The notes under the pieces are model-generated. The model was given only the letters and a program-made list of their open reading frames with translations. It searched no databases and had not been told where the DNA came from. 6,133 nucleotides of DNA, from positions 5,837 to 11,969 of the forward strand of contig DLFY01000033.1 in assembly GCA_002482415.1 (NCBI GenBank). Direction: 5' to 3'. This document shows positions 1-4,932 of the stretch, piece by piece. This DNA is from Phycisphaerales bacterium UBA7708 (lineage in GTDB: Bacteria; Planctomycetota; Phycisphaerae; Sedimentisphaerales; Anaerohalosphaeraceae). The stretch's first letter is position 1; each line of letters opens with the position of its first letter. The translations under genes were made by a program, and so were the position numbers.

Positions 1-42
1 ACGTTTGAGAATCTCCATTTGTTGGGCGACTTCGACTGTCAT
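1..42 (-). CDS. N-terminal fragment of a minus-strand gene, possibly tyrosyl-tRNA synthetase
   Basis: Only the first 14 codons are in the window; the gene runs off the left edge. They read MTVEVAQQMEILKR from an ATG at 42-40. An AGGA Shine-Dalgarno element (50-53) sits 7 nt upstream of the ATG, and a near-consensus promoter lies about 50 nt further up, so a real gene start is well supported. The product is uncertain. The pattern 'QMEILKR' close to the N-terminus resembles the opening helix of many bacterial tyrosyl-tRNA synthetases, where an 'L(K/R)RG' segment precedes the catalytic Rossmann domain. That enzyme charges tRNA-Tyr in the cytoplasm. This is recognition from memory of a very short segment, and any other protein with a helical N-terminus is possible. 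The gene has its own promoter, so it need not be co-transcribed with the upstream tetR gene. Confidence 0.5.
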   Translation of the reverse strand, partial: MTVEVAQQMEILKR

Positions 43-94
43 AAATTTGTCCTAACGGGTCGTATGTGAATAACTTAGGTTTATAGAAAGGGGC

Positions 95-123
95 ATTATA
101 GCCACCCGCCCCGGCTTTTGCAA
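95..123 (-). promoter_or_regulatory. Sigma-70 promoter for the gene at the left edge
   Basis: On the minus strand, -35 TTGCAA (118-123) and a perfect -10 TATAAT (95-100) are separated by exactly 17 bp. Transcription would start near 88, leaving a leader of about 45 nt before the ATG at 42. The spacer is GC-rich. No riboswitch or attenuator is visible in the short leader. The promoter faces away from tetR and would serve only the left-edge gene. Confidence 0.75.
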
Positions 124-232
124 GCAGACACTCCCCGCTTTTATCCCACCCAGCTCGGCTCGCGTGAATGCACGAACCGACAAAACAAACCCAATACTAC
201 TGAAAACTTGAACCTTATTTTGGGGGTATTGA

Positions 233-880
233 TCACCTGGCGGCCATGGCCCGGATGCCTGCGGCGGCGAAGAAGACGATATGGTTAACCATCTCATCAA
301 AGTTAATGCCGGGATTGACCGCGAAGAACTCATCCATAAACAGGAATGGGTGAATTTTCAACGAATCGACAGAAAAGACGGCCAGGCGAGCCTGTTTATC
401 ATCAAGCTGGGGGACGAGGGTGCGAAGGGCCTGGACCGCATGGGTCATCATCTGGGTATGAAAGGCCTCGAGGATTGTCTCGCCATGCACGGTCTTATTC
501 AACACCTCCCGCACCATCAGCCGCATAATCCGGCCGCGCTGCTGTTTTTCGTAAGCAGCCAGCAGCGGCATAAAGATAATCTCCCGCAGGACCGATTCGA
601 GCGTGGGATTGGGAACGCCCATAGCCTCATTGATGCGTGCAATTTGGCGACAGCATATATCCTGTACCTGTCGTTTGAACATCTCCTGATACAACTTGTC
701 TTTGCCGCCGAAGTAATAATTCACAGCCGCGACATTGCAATTGGCCTGGCCGGTCAGGTCGCGGACGGAGACACCGTCAAATCCTCGTTCACAAAACAGC
801 ACCTCGGCCGCATCCAGAAGCCGGTCGCGGACGGAATCTTTACCGGCGTCACCTTGAGTCACAGGAGCATGTTGGTCCAT
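233..880 (-). CDS. TetR/AcrR-family transcriptional repressor
   Basis: This is a 215-residue cytoplasmic DNA-binding protein of the usual TetR length. Residues 20-67 form the N-terminal helix-turn-helix domain: 'RLLDAAEVLFCERGFDGVSV' is the typical first-helix segment, and 'NVAAVNYYFGGKDKLY' (49-64) is the recognition helix with the family's YYF-x-x-K signature. The rest should be the all-helical ligand-binding and dimerisation domain. Its general look recalls the CecR (YbiH, DUF1956) branch, but this is an impression. The ligand cannot be read from the sequence. The start is the ATG at 880, which has AGAGGA six bases upstream; the in-frame GTG at 895 lies upstream of that ribosome site and is unlikely. 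The gene has its own sigma-70 promoter with a palindrome over the transcription start, so it is probably autorepressed. No transporter or enzyme target gene sits beside it in the same transcript. It follows the sulfatase, on the same strand, after a 121-bp gap. Confidence 0.93.
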   Translation of the reverse strand: MDQHAPVTQGDAGKDSVRDRLLDAAEVLFCERGFDGVSVRDLTGQANCNVAAVNYYFGGKDKLYQEMFKRQVQDICCRQIARINEAMGVPNPTLESVLREIIFMPLLAAYEKQQRGRIMRLMVREVLNKTVHGETILEAFHTQMMTHAVQALRTLVPQLDDKQARLAVFSVDSLKIHPFLFMDEFFAVNPGINFDEMVNHIVFFAAAGIRAMAAR

Positions 881-886
881 ATAAAA

Positions 887-892
887 TCCTCT
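887..892 (-). promoter_or_regulatory. Ribosome binding site that fixes the tetR start
   Basis: AGAGGA on the minus strand lies 6 nt before the ATG at 880. The alternative GTG start at 895 overlaps this site and lacks a comparable element upstream, so the shorter protein is preferred. Confidence 0.7.
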
Positions 893-906
893 CACCGAAA
901 AACGTG

Positions 907-930
907 TATTTTAAACAATTGTTTCAAATA
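907..930 (-). promoter_or_regulatory. Palindromic operator candidate, probably for TetR autoregulation
   Basis: A 24-bp inverted repeat has a single mismatched pair (912/925). Its central 12 bp (913-924, AAACAATTGTTT) are perfectly palindromic. It starts two bases downstream of the -10 box and covers the predicted transcription start (about 926), where a bound repressor would block polymerase. The AAAC-N4-GTTT arrangement is of the kind bound by several TetR-family proteins; the PsrA box, for example, has half-sites of the form AAAC/GTTT. Binding by the adjacent TetR is inferred from position and symmetry. A second palindrome with the same 10-bp core is at 5923-5934. Confidence 0.75.
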
Positions 931-932
931 AT

Positions 933-961
933 ATCATATTCCTATCGCCCACAAATGTCAA
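933..961 (-). promoter_or_regulatory. Sigma-70 promoter of tetR
   Basis: The minus strand has a consensus -35 TTGACA (956-961), a 17-bp spacer and -10 TATGAT (933-938, five of six consensus bases). Predicted start of transcription is near 926, inside the palindrome, giving a leader of about 45 nt. The promoter is strong, as expected for a gene held down by its own repressor. It lies between the sulfatase stop codon and tetR, so tetR does not depend on read-through from the sulfatase. Confidence 0.8.
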
Positions 962-1001
962 GGACTTTTAACCAATTATTCCAAGTATTGTATTGGCGAT
1001 A

Positions 1002-2585
1002 CTATGTAGTCTGTTTCTGGGCCAGCGGCGGCACCTGGTATTGCTTTTCCAGCCGGGCCAGTTCCTGCTTAAGTTCCAGTACTCTCCCACTATATTCAGG
1101 ATCAGCATACACGCTTCGCATTTCCTGCGGATCTTTTTCCAGGTCGAAAAATTCCCACTCATCGGTTTGGTAATAATGCACCAGCTTGTACTGCTCGGTG
1201 CGGACTCCGCGATGCGGCGCCACACGATGGGGCTGGGGATATTCATAATAATGATAGTACAGACTCTTGCGCCAATCATCTGGAATCTGCCCTTTCAGTA
1301 TTGATACGAAGGATCGGCCCTGTATTTCCTGTGGTATAGTCAATCCCGCAATCTCCAGAAACGTGGGTGCATAATCGATATTCTGTATCATGGGCTTGTA
1401 TCGGGTACCGGCCTTGACCATGCCAGGCCAGCGGATGATGAACGGCATAGCAAGCGACTCTTCATACATCCATCGCTTGTCATACCAGCCGTGCTCGCCG
1501 AGATAGAAGCCCTGGTCGGCGCAGTAGATGACGATGGTATTGTCCGACAGGCCGGACTCATCCAGCCAGGTCAGGAGCCGGCCGACATTGTCATCGATGG
1601 ACTTGATGCATCCCAGATAGTCTTTCATGTATTGCTGATATTTCCATCGCACCAGTTCTTTGCCTTCCAATTTAGCTTTGCGGAAGGCCTCGTTTCGCGG
1701 ATTATAATAGGCATCCCAGGCCTTTCGCTGCTGGGCGGTCATGCGGGCAATCTCACCGGGGATCTGGTTGGGATTGCGGATGGTCTCGGGCAATACCTTC
1801 AGATCGGAGTCGAGCATCATGTGCTGATCGATGGTCATTTCCTGTTCAGCAGCGGGCGTGGCTCGATTCTGATAATCATCGAACAGGGTTTCGGGTTCGG
1901 GGATGGCCTGGTCTTTGAGAATATCCAGATACTGCAATGGCGGAAGCCACGGACGATGCGGGGCCTTGTGCTGGCACATGACCATGAATGGCTTTGTGGT
2001 ATCGCGGCGTGTCAGCCAGTCAATCGTTTTATCGGTGATGATGTCGGTGACATAACCATGTTGCTGCTTGCGGCCTGCGGGGGAGATGAAGTCGGGATTG
2101 TAATATTGTCCCTGGTCGGGCAGTATTTCCCATCGATCAAATCCAGTGGGATTGCTGATCAGATGCCATTTGCCGAACAGTGCGGTTTGGTAGCCGGCGG
2201 CCTGAAATGCTTTGGGGAAAGTCCATTGGCTGCCGTCAAAGGGTTTCTTCGAATTGGCGATGAATCCATTGATATGGCTGTGTTTACCGGTCAAAACAGC
2301 AGCACGGCTGGGGCCGCAGATGGAATTGCAGCAGAAGCTATTTTCGAAGACGGCACCTTCTGCGGCAATTCGGTCGATGGTTGACGTAATTTGATGGCGA
2401 CGGATAAAGTCCTGAAGTCGGGTTTGATAACAGCCGAGGGCCTGCAGCGCGTGGTCATCGGAAAAGATAAACAAGATGTTGGGGGGACGACGCTGGTCGG
2501 AATCTGCATATAGTGTGGAATTACCTAAAACGGTCAATCCCAGCAATCCAAGCCCGGTGTTTTTCAGGAACGCTCTTCGATTCAT
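1002..2585 (-). CDS. Tat-exported, formylglycine-dependent type I sulfatase
   Basis: The enzyme hydrolyses sulfate esters, most likely on a sulfated polysaccharide or glycosaminoglycan, in the periplasm or outside the cell. Numbering from the ATG at 2585 (527 residues), the protein opens with MNRRAFLK and a hydrophobic stretch, a twin-arginine signal probably cleaved after 'LYA' (about residue 27). The sulfatase signature CGPSR is at 90-94, followed by TGK (99-101). The Cys must be converted to formylglycine. Other expected active-site elements are DD (43-44), GKWH (138-141), QHKAPH (205-210) and ADQG (356-359), with the second metal site carrying Gln rather than the commoner Asn or His, then DKRW (369-372). 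The C-terminal subdomain has 'RGVRTEQYKL' and 'FFDLEKDPQEM'. The overall pattern resembles the GlcNAc-6-sulfatase-like branch of SulfAtlas S1, but the substrate is not certain. The start was chosen because AAGGGG is 8 nt from this ATG but only 2 nt from the ATG at 2591. No formylglycine-generating enzyme gene is in the window. Confidence 0.95.
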   Translation of the reverse strand: MNRRAFLKNTGLGLLGLTVLGNSTLYADSDQRRPPNILFIFSDDHALQALGCYQTRLQDFIRRHQITSTIDRIAAEGAVFENSFCCNSICGPSRAAVLTGKHSHINGFIANSKKPFDGSQWTFPKAFQAAGYQTALFGKWHLISNPTGFDRWEILPDQGQYYNPDFISPAGRKQQHGYVTDIITDKTIDWLTRRDTTKPFMVMCQHKAPHRPWLPPLQYLDILKDQAIPEPETLFDDYQNRATPAAEQEMTIDQHMMLDSDLKVLPETIRNPNQIPGEIARMTAQQRKAWDAYYNPRNEAFRKAKLEGKELVRWKYQQYMKDYLGCIKSIDDNVGRLLTWLDESGLSDNTIVIYCADQGFYLGEHGWYDKRWMYEESLAMPFIIRWPGMVKAGTRYKPMIQNIDYAPTFLEIAGLTIPQEIQGRSFVSILKGQIPDDWRKSLYYHYYEYPQPHRVAPHRGVRTEQYKLVHYYQTDEWEFFDLEKDPQEMRSVYADPEYSGRVLELKQELARLEKQYQVPPLAQKQTT

Positions 2586-2593
2586 CTTCATTT

Positions 2594-2599
2594 CCCCTT
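2594..2599 (-). promoter_or_regulatory. Ribosome binding site that decides the sulfatase start
   Basis: AAGGGG on the minus strand is 8 nt from the ATG at 2585 and only 2 nt from the ATG at 2591. Normal spacing favours the inner start, which places the twin arginines directly after Met-Asn. Confidence 0.65.
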
Positions 2600-2608
2600 A
2601 ATAAAAGC

Positions 2609-2688
2609 ATTATATACCGCATTTGCTCGTCCGATAATTTATTGTTTAATTTGCGCATATTATAAAGGAGGCTATCCTATCGATACAA
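2609..2688 (-). promoter_or_regulatory. Possible sulfatase promoter region, two -10 candidates
   Basis: Two perfect TATAAT hexamers face the sulfatase. One at 2609-2614 has no convincing -35 at 16-18 bp and would leave a leader of only about 15-20 nt. The other at 2659-2664 has TTGTAT (2683-2688, three of six consensus bases) at 18 bp. Neither is strong, and the AT-rich context makes chance hexamers likely. No clear inverted-repeat operator is seen here. Confidence 0.35.
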
Positions 2689-2822
2689 CCGTTTATTTTG
2701 TCTTTTAAATCGCTTTAAAAATCATTCATTATGGCCTTTTTTGCAAAGAAAACGGGGATTGATGGTCGAAAACAGATACAGCAGCACCGGATTTGCAGAC
2801 TTTTTTACGAACTTTTGTAACT

Positions 2823-2851
2823 TTGAGTCAGTTTATTTAGTATAGTATAGT
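2823..2851 (+). promoter_or_regulatory. Sigma-70 promoter for the lipoprotein gene
   Basis: The -35 TTGAGT (2823-2828, four of six consensus bases) and -10 TATAGT (2846-2851, five of six) have a 17-bp spacer. The -10 lies in a short TATAG direct repeat (2841-2850). Transcription would begin near 2858, giving a long leader of about 170 nt before the ATG at 3030. Confidence 0.65.
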
Positions 2852-2857
2852 AAAGCG

Positions 2858-3029
2858 TCATATGGGTAGAGATACTACTTACAGAAAGACAGCCCAACAG
2901 TAACAAAGGTGTTAGCCTATGAACATGATGATACCAGACAAGTTGCTTCGTTTCGCCAAAAGCGAAAGGGGGTGGCGTTCTGCAGATACCATCATGGCTT
3001 CATCGGCACTCAAGACAAGGAGAGATACA
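2858..3029 (+). other. Long 5' leader of the lipoprotein mRNA with inverted repeats
   Basis: The stretch between the predicted transcription start and the lipoprotein ATG has several pairing elements. A 7-bp perfect inverted repeat, CATGATG (2924-2930) with CATCATG (2990-2996), encloses a 6-bp hairpin TTTCGC-CAAAA-GCGAAA (2951-2967). CAGA/TCTG (2935-2938 with 2979-2982) could pair between them, and GTAG/CTAC forms a small hairpin near 2866-2878. The stem GATACCA also occurs twice directly (2930-2936, 2985-2991). This could be a multi-branched regulatory RNA, but I do not recognise it as any known riboswitch class. The region is also open in the lipoprotein frame from an ATG at 2919, which has AAAGGTG 7 nt upstream, so it may instead be coding. 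Confidence 0.35.
3017..3022 (+). promoter_or_regulatory. Ribosome binding site that decides the lipoprotein start
   Basis: AAGGAG ends 7 nt before the ATG at 3030. It is stronger than the AAAGGTG before the in-frame ATG at 2919, and the start at 3030 puts the lipoprotein signal peptide at the N-terminus, as it must be for export. Confidence 0.75.
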
Positions 3030-3344
3030 ATGACACTCTCGACAGTCAAAACGACCTTTGTGGCCGTGATGATCCTTGCAGTTGTGGTCCTCACAGGCTG
3101 TGATATGAAGGCCGCTTATCAGCAGTCCGCCGAACAACGGTGGCAAAAGACCATTGAACAGGCAAAATTGGATTACGCACGTCAATATATTGAACAAGGC
3201 AACTATCAGCACGCCAAGCTGCTGCTGGATCCCCTCGTGGAAAGCGGCAGGTATCCCGAGGCCGTGGATATGATGAACTGCGTTCAGGAATCGCGTCCTC
3301 AGTATGCCAGCGTGACCAACCGCAGCAGCGAGGCATCGTATTGA
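3030..3344 (+). CDS. Small lipoprotein with one TPR-like helical hairpin
   Basis: This is a 104-residue protein of unknown function. Residues 1-24 are a textbook lipoprotein signal: a short N-region with one Lys (K7), the hydrophobic core 'FVAVMILAVVV' (10-20), then the lipobox LTGC (21-24). Cys24 would be lipidated and become the first residue of an 80-residue mature chain anchored to a membrane. The mature part is helical and charged. Residues around 45-80 ('ARQYIEQGNYQHAKLLLDPL' and the following 'GRYPEAVDMM') look like a single TPR-type helix pair, which suggests protein-protein contact. The polar C-terminal tail ends in serines. The gene is divergent from the sulfatase and convergent with the helical-repeat gene at 3512, so it is a single-gene unit with its own promoter. 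An in-frame ATG at 2919 would give a 141-residue form with the signal buried, which is unlikely to be exported. Confidence 0.85.
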   Translation: MTLSTVKTTFVAVMILAVVVLTGCDMKAAYQQSAEQRWQKTIEQAKLDYARQYIEQGNYQHAKLLLDPLVESGRYPEAVDMMNCVQESRPQYASVTNRSSEASY

Positions 3345-3351
3345 TGCTTCG
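3329..3351 (+). terminator. Hairpin spanning the lipoprotein stop codon
   Basis: CGAGGCATC (3329-3337) and GATGCTTCG (3343-3351) form a 9-bp stem with one G-U pair and a 5-nt loop. The TGA stop (3342-3344) lies at the edge of the loop. A T-rich run (3370-3380) follows about 19 nt later, too far for a classical intrinsic terminator. It could slow 3' exonucleases or contribute to termination, but termination itself is not shown. Confidence 0.3.
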
Positions 3352-3352
3352 G

Positions 3353-3427
3353 ATTGCGTTGTGATTCCATTTTTTGTTTTCCATACAGAATCCGGGACAT
3401 GGAGGAAGGGATTCTGCGTAACGCAAT
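3353..3427. repeat. Nested inverted repeats in the convergent spacer
   Basis: An outer perfect 8-bp pair, ATTGCGTT (3353-3360) and AACGCAAT (3420-3427), encloses an inner perfect 8-bp pair, CAGAATCC (3386-3393) and GGATTCTG (3409-3416). The 3' arms of the two pairs are only 3 nt apart. Because it lies between converging genes it may act as a two-way transcript end, though no T-tract follows on either strand. It could also be a degenerate small repeat element. Confidence 0.5.
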
Positions 3428-3432
3428 ATAAG

Positions 3433-3513
3433 CATTTTCGATTTTCAATTTTCCATTGAATCCTTTGTCCTGCGGACAGGAGTTGAAAATTTAGAATGGA
3501 GAATTGAGAAATC
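3433..3513. repeat. Dispersed AT-rich repeat, copy C, with imperfect terminal inversion
   Basis: Positions 3433-3457 are identical over 25 nt to 4896-4920. The segment 3440-3457 pairs imperfectly with 3495-3513 (AATGGAAAATTGAAAATC against AATGGAGAATTGAGAAATC). Between them is a GC-rich hairpin, TCCT-(TT)-GTCC-TGC-GGAC-AGGA (3461-3481). The right arm overlaps the TGA stop (3514-3512) of the gene at 3512-4822. The architecture of arms plus inner hairpin suggests a small non-autonomous or REP-like element, or a folded transcript end shared by the converging genes. Confidence 0.55.
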
Positions 3514-4822
3514 AATTTTGATTACCCACAGAAAAATGTTTTTTCAGCAGGGTTTGGGCGGTTTCACGCACGATATAATATTGCCGGCCTGCGGCGCCCC
3601 GCCGCAAAATGTCTTCTTCGGTGAAGGCCTGGAATGCCTTTTCATTTTCATCCTCTTCTCCTTCGAAGGTCAGGTGCGGTGAGACCAGAAAAGCAGAATC
3701 GACAATCTCGTACCTTGGGCCGCCCAGATCATAGATTAACAGCGGGTCATTCTGGCTTAACTGGGTTAAGAATGTTTTGTCTTCGTCTGTCATGATCTTT
3801 TCGAATTGGTCCAAAGCCATTAATCTCAGGACTGTTCCTGAATGGATATCCTGGATGTGATTTTTCAGGGCCTCCTTTCCCGATGCATCCTTCAAGCCGG
3901 CCAGCAGAATCTCCAGGCAAAAACGCGGTCCGCCTTCGAGGGTCTGCATGTGCGGCTTAATATGGGATGCATTCAACCCTGCAATGCCCATCATCGCCCG
4001 CGTTAATTCGGCATAGGTATTATCCGCGGTCGTCCCCAGCCATTGCGATTGATATTTTCGGCCGGCATGCGGCATATCGGCCACAGTCTGCAGGGAACGC
4101 ACAAGGGCGTTGACCTTTTCCCAGGCCCAGTCGGCATGCGGATCGGAGCACACGACTTGGGCAGCGCGTGTTCGTAATCCATAATCCGGCGAAGATAGAA
4201 AGGTCTGGCATTTTTCATATATTGCCTGATCCAGGGCAGCTCCTTTGAGCCGACGCAGATCACAGGACTGCAGATATTTATTATCCAACAGAGGAATGGC
4301 ATCTGATTTGGTTTGCAGATTATCAATATAGACCTCCGCGGCAATCGGTGAGGGACCCAGTTCGGCGATTTGCCCCAATGCGATCTGCAATACGATTTCC
4401 TGAGAACACGGGGTATTGATTTTTCCAAGCGCCCGTATGATGTTTACGCGATATTGAGACAGGCCTTCACCGTCCAAATCCTTATGGCTCTTTTTTTTGT
4501 ACTCTGTCAGCAGGGTCTGGACAACCGGGTCTCCCATCGCCGCCAGACGATTGATGGCATTTTCCAGCCGTTTTTCATGCTCTTGCAGTGCACGGCGATA
4601 ATCCTCTTGGAGCGCTGTATAGGTCGCATATTTCTGTTCAGGAGGCAGGTCTTTGAGTTTTATTTCAAACGCAGGAAGAGGGTCTGACATGGATGGTTTT
4701 GTTTTGAATACCGCCAGCAACAATGCAACATCATGGCTGCCTGATTGTGACCGGGCGACGTTGGTGTTTATGATGCAGCAGCAGAAGGCCGCAATCATGA
4801 TGTGTTTTAATGTCGAAACCAT
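3512..4822 (-). CDS. Secreted alpha-helical (HEAT-like) protein of unknown function
   Basis: I do not recognise a characterised family. The 436-residue product begins with a hydrophobic N-terminus (MVSTLKHIMIAAFCCCIINT) typical of a Sec signal peptide, so it is probably periplasmic or secreted. Residues 60-95 form a charged, possibly coiled-coil helix ('EDYRRALQEHEKRLENAINR'). From about 95 on, helical pairs resemble degenerate HEAT/Armadillo repeats: 'GDPVVQTLLTEYKK' with 'YRVNIIRALGKI' (97-135), 'SSPDYGLRTRAAQVVC' (210-225), and further helices to 345. An acidic stretch, 'FEGEEDENEKAF' (386-397), lies near the C-terminus. No catalytic motif is seen. The start is the ATG at 4822, with AGGAG 8 nt upstream. 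It follows the gene at 4933-5889 on the same strand after 110 bp and may share its transcript, although a repeat lies between them. Such folds usually serve as binding scaffolds; the partner is unknown. Confidence 0.85.
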   Translation of the reverse strand: MVSTLKHIMIAAFCCCIINTNVARSQSGSHDVALLLAVFKTKPSMSDPLPAFEIKLKDLPPEQKYATYTALQEDYRRALQEHEKRLENAINRLAAMGDPVVQTLLTEYKKKSHKDLDGEGLSQYRVNIIRALGKINTPCSQEIVLQIALGQIAELGPSPIAAEVYIDNLQTKSDAIPLLDNKYLQSCDLRRLKGAALDQAIYEKCQTFLSSPDYGLRTRAAQVVCSDPHADWAWEKVNALVRSLQTVADMPHAGRKYQSQWLGTTADNTYAELTRAMMGIAGLNASHIKPHMQTLEGGPRFCLEILLAGLKDASGKEALKNHIQDIHSGTVLRLMALDQFEKIMTDEDKTFLTQLSQNDPLLIYDLGGPRYEIVDSAFLVSPHLTFEGEEDENEKAFQAFTEEDILRRGAAGRQYYIVRETAQTLLKKHFSVGNQN

Positions 4823-4860
4823 TTTTGTGCTCCTTTTTCAATACATCGCATAACCGAACA

Positions 4861-4920
4861 GCGTGGGCACGGCCCACCTTACGAATCTAATTTTCCATTT
4901 TCGATTTTCAATTTTCCATT
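4861..4920. repeat. Dispersed intergenic repeat, copy A (fullest copy)
   Basis: A GC-rich head contains a perfect 6-bp hairpin, GTGGGC-ACG-GCCCAC (4863-4877), followed by CTTACGAA and an AT-rich tail built from TTTTCCATT, TTTTCGATT and TTTTCAATT units. The first 48 nt match copy B (5936-5983) at 42 positions by hand alignment, and the last 25 nt match copy C (3433-3457) exactly. The tail ends 12 nt short of the stop codon of the gene at 4933, and the head lies 38 nt upstream of the gene ending at 4822. Confidence 0.8.
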
Positions 4921-4932
4921 AAATTCAGGTTA

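Larger units (their letters stand above)
2592..2822. other. AT-rich divergent spacer, no gene seen
   Basis: This is the sulfatase side of the 438-bp spacer between the divergent sulfatase and lipoprotein genes. It holds the weak sulfatase promoter candidates. Two tiny plus-strand reading frames start at 2731 (29 codons, no ribosome site) and 2763 (27 codons, only a weak GGGG upstream); neither has support. A strong Shine-Dalgarno-like AAAGGAGG at 2664-2671 (+) is not followed by a start codon at usable spacing. I see no RNA gene or terminator here. Confidence 0.5.

Noticed and set aside
150..180. Hairpin around CGTG-AATG-CACG as a terminator for tetR
   Set aside because: The stem is short and bulged when extended, and no T-run follows on the minus strand.
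52..333. 93-codon minus-strand frame over the tetR end and the left-edge promoter
   Set aside because: It overlaps the C-terminal coding part of tetR in another frame, runs through the left-edge promoter, and resembles no protein.
281..931. 216-codon plus-strand open frame opposite tetR
   Set aside because: It is fully antisense to a convincing TetR gene with its own promoter and ribosome site. Its translation has no recognisable domain and it has no supported start signal.
1491..2384. 297-codon plus-strand open frame inside the sulfatase region
   Set aside because: The opposite strand encodes all sulfatase motifs without interruption. The plus-strand translation is low-complexity Gly/Ile-rich, as expected of a shadow frame.
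2641..2647. ATTGTTT in the sulfatase upstream region as a TetR half-site
   Set aside because: Only one half of the operator core is present, with no symmetrical partner, in an AT-rich spacer where this heptamer can easily occur by chance.
2664..2690. Strong AAAGGAGG as the ribosome site of a small plus-strand gene
   Set aside because: No ATG, GTG or TTG occurs at 5-10 nt downstream in a frame that stays open for a useful length.
2858..3029. Cyclic-di-GMP-I or cobalamin riboswitch in the lipoprotein leader
   Set aside because: The conserved cores of these classes, such as the GEMM ACGCAAAG-type loop or the B12 box, are not present. Only generic hairpins are seen.
3000..3515. 171-codon minus-strand frame opposite the lipoprotein
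   Set aside because: It crosses the inverted-repeat spacer, and the plus strand has a clear lipoprotein signal and ribosome site.
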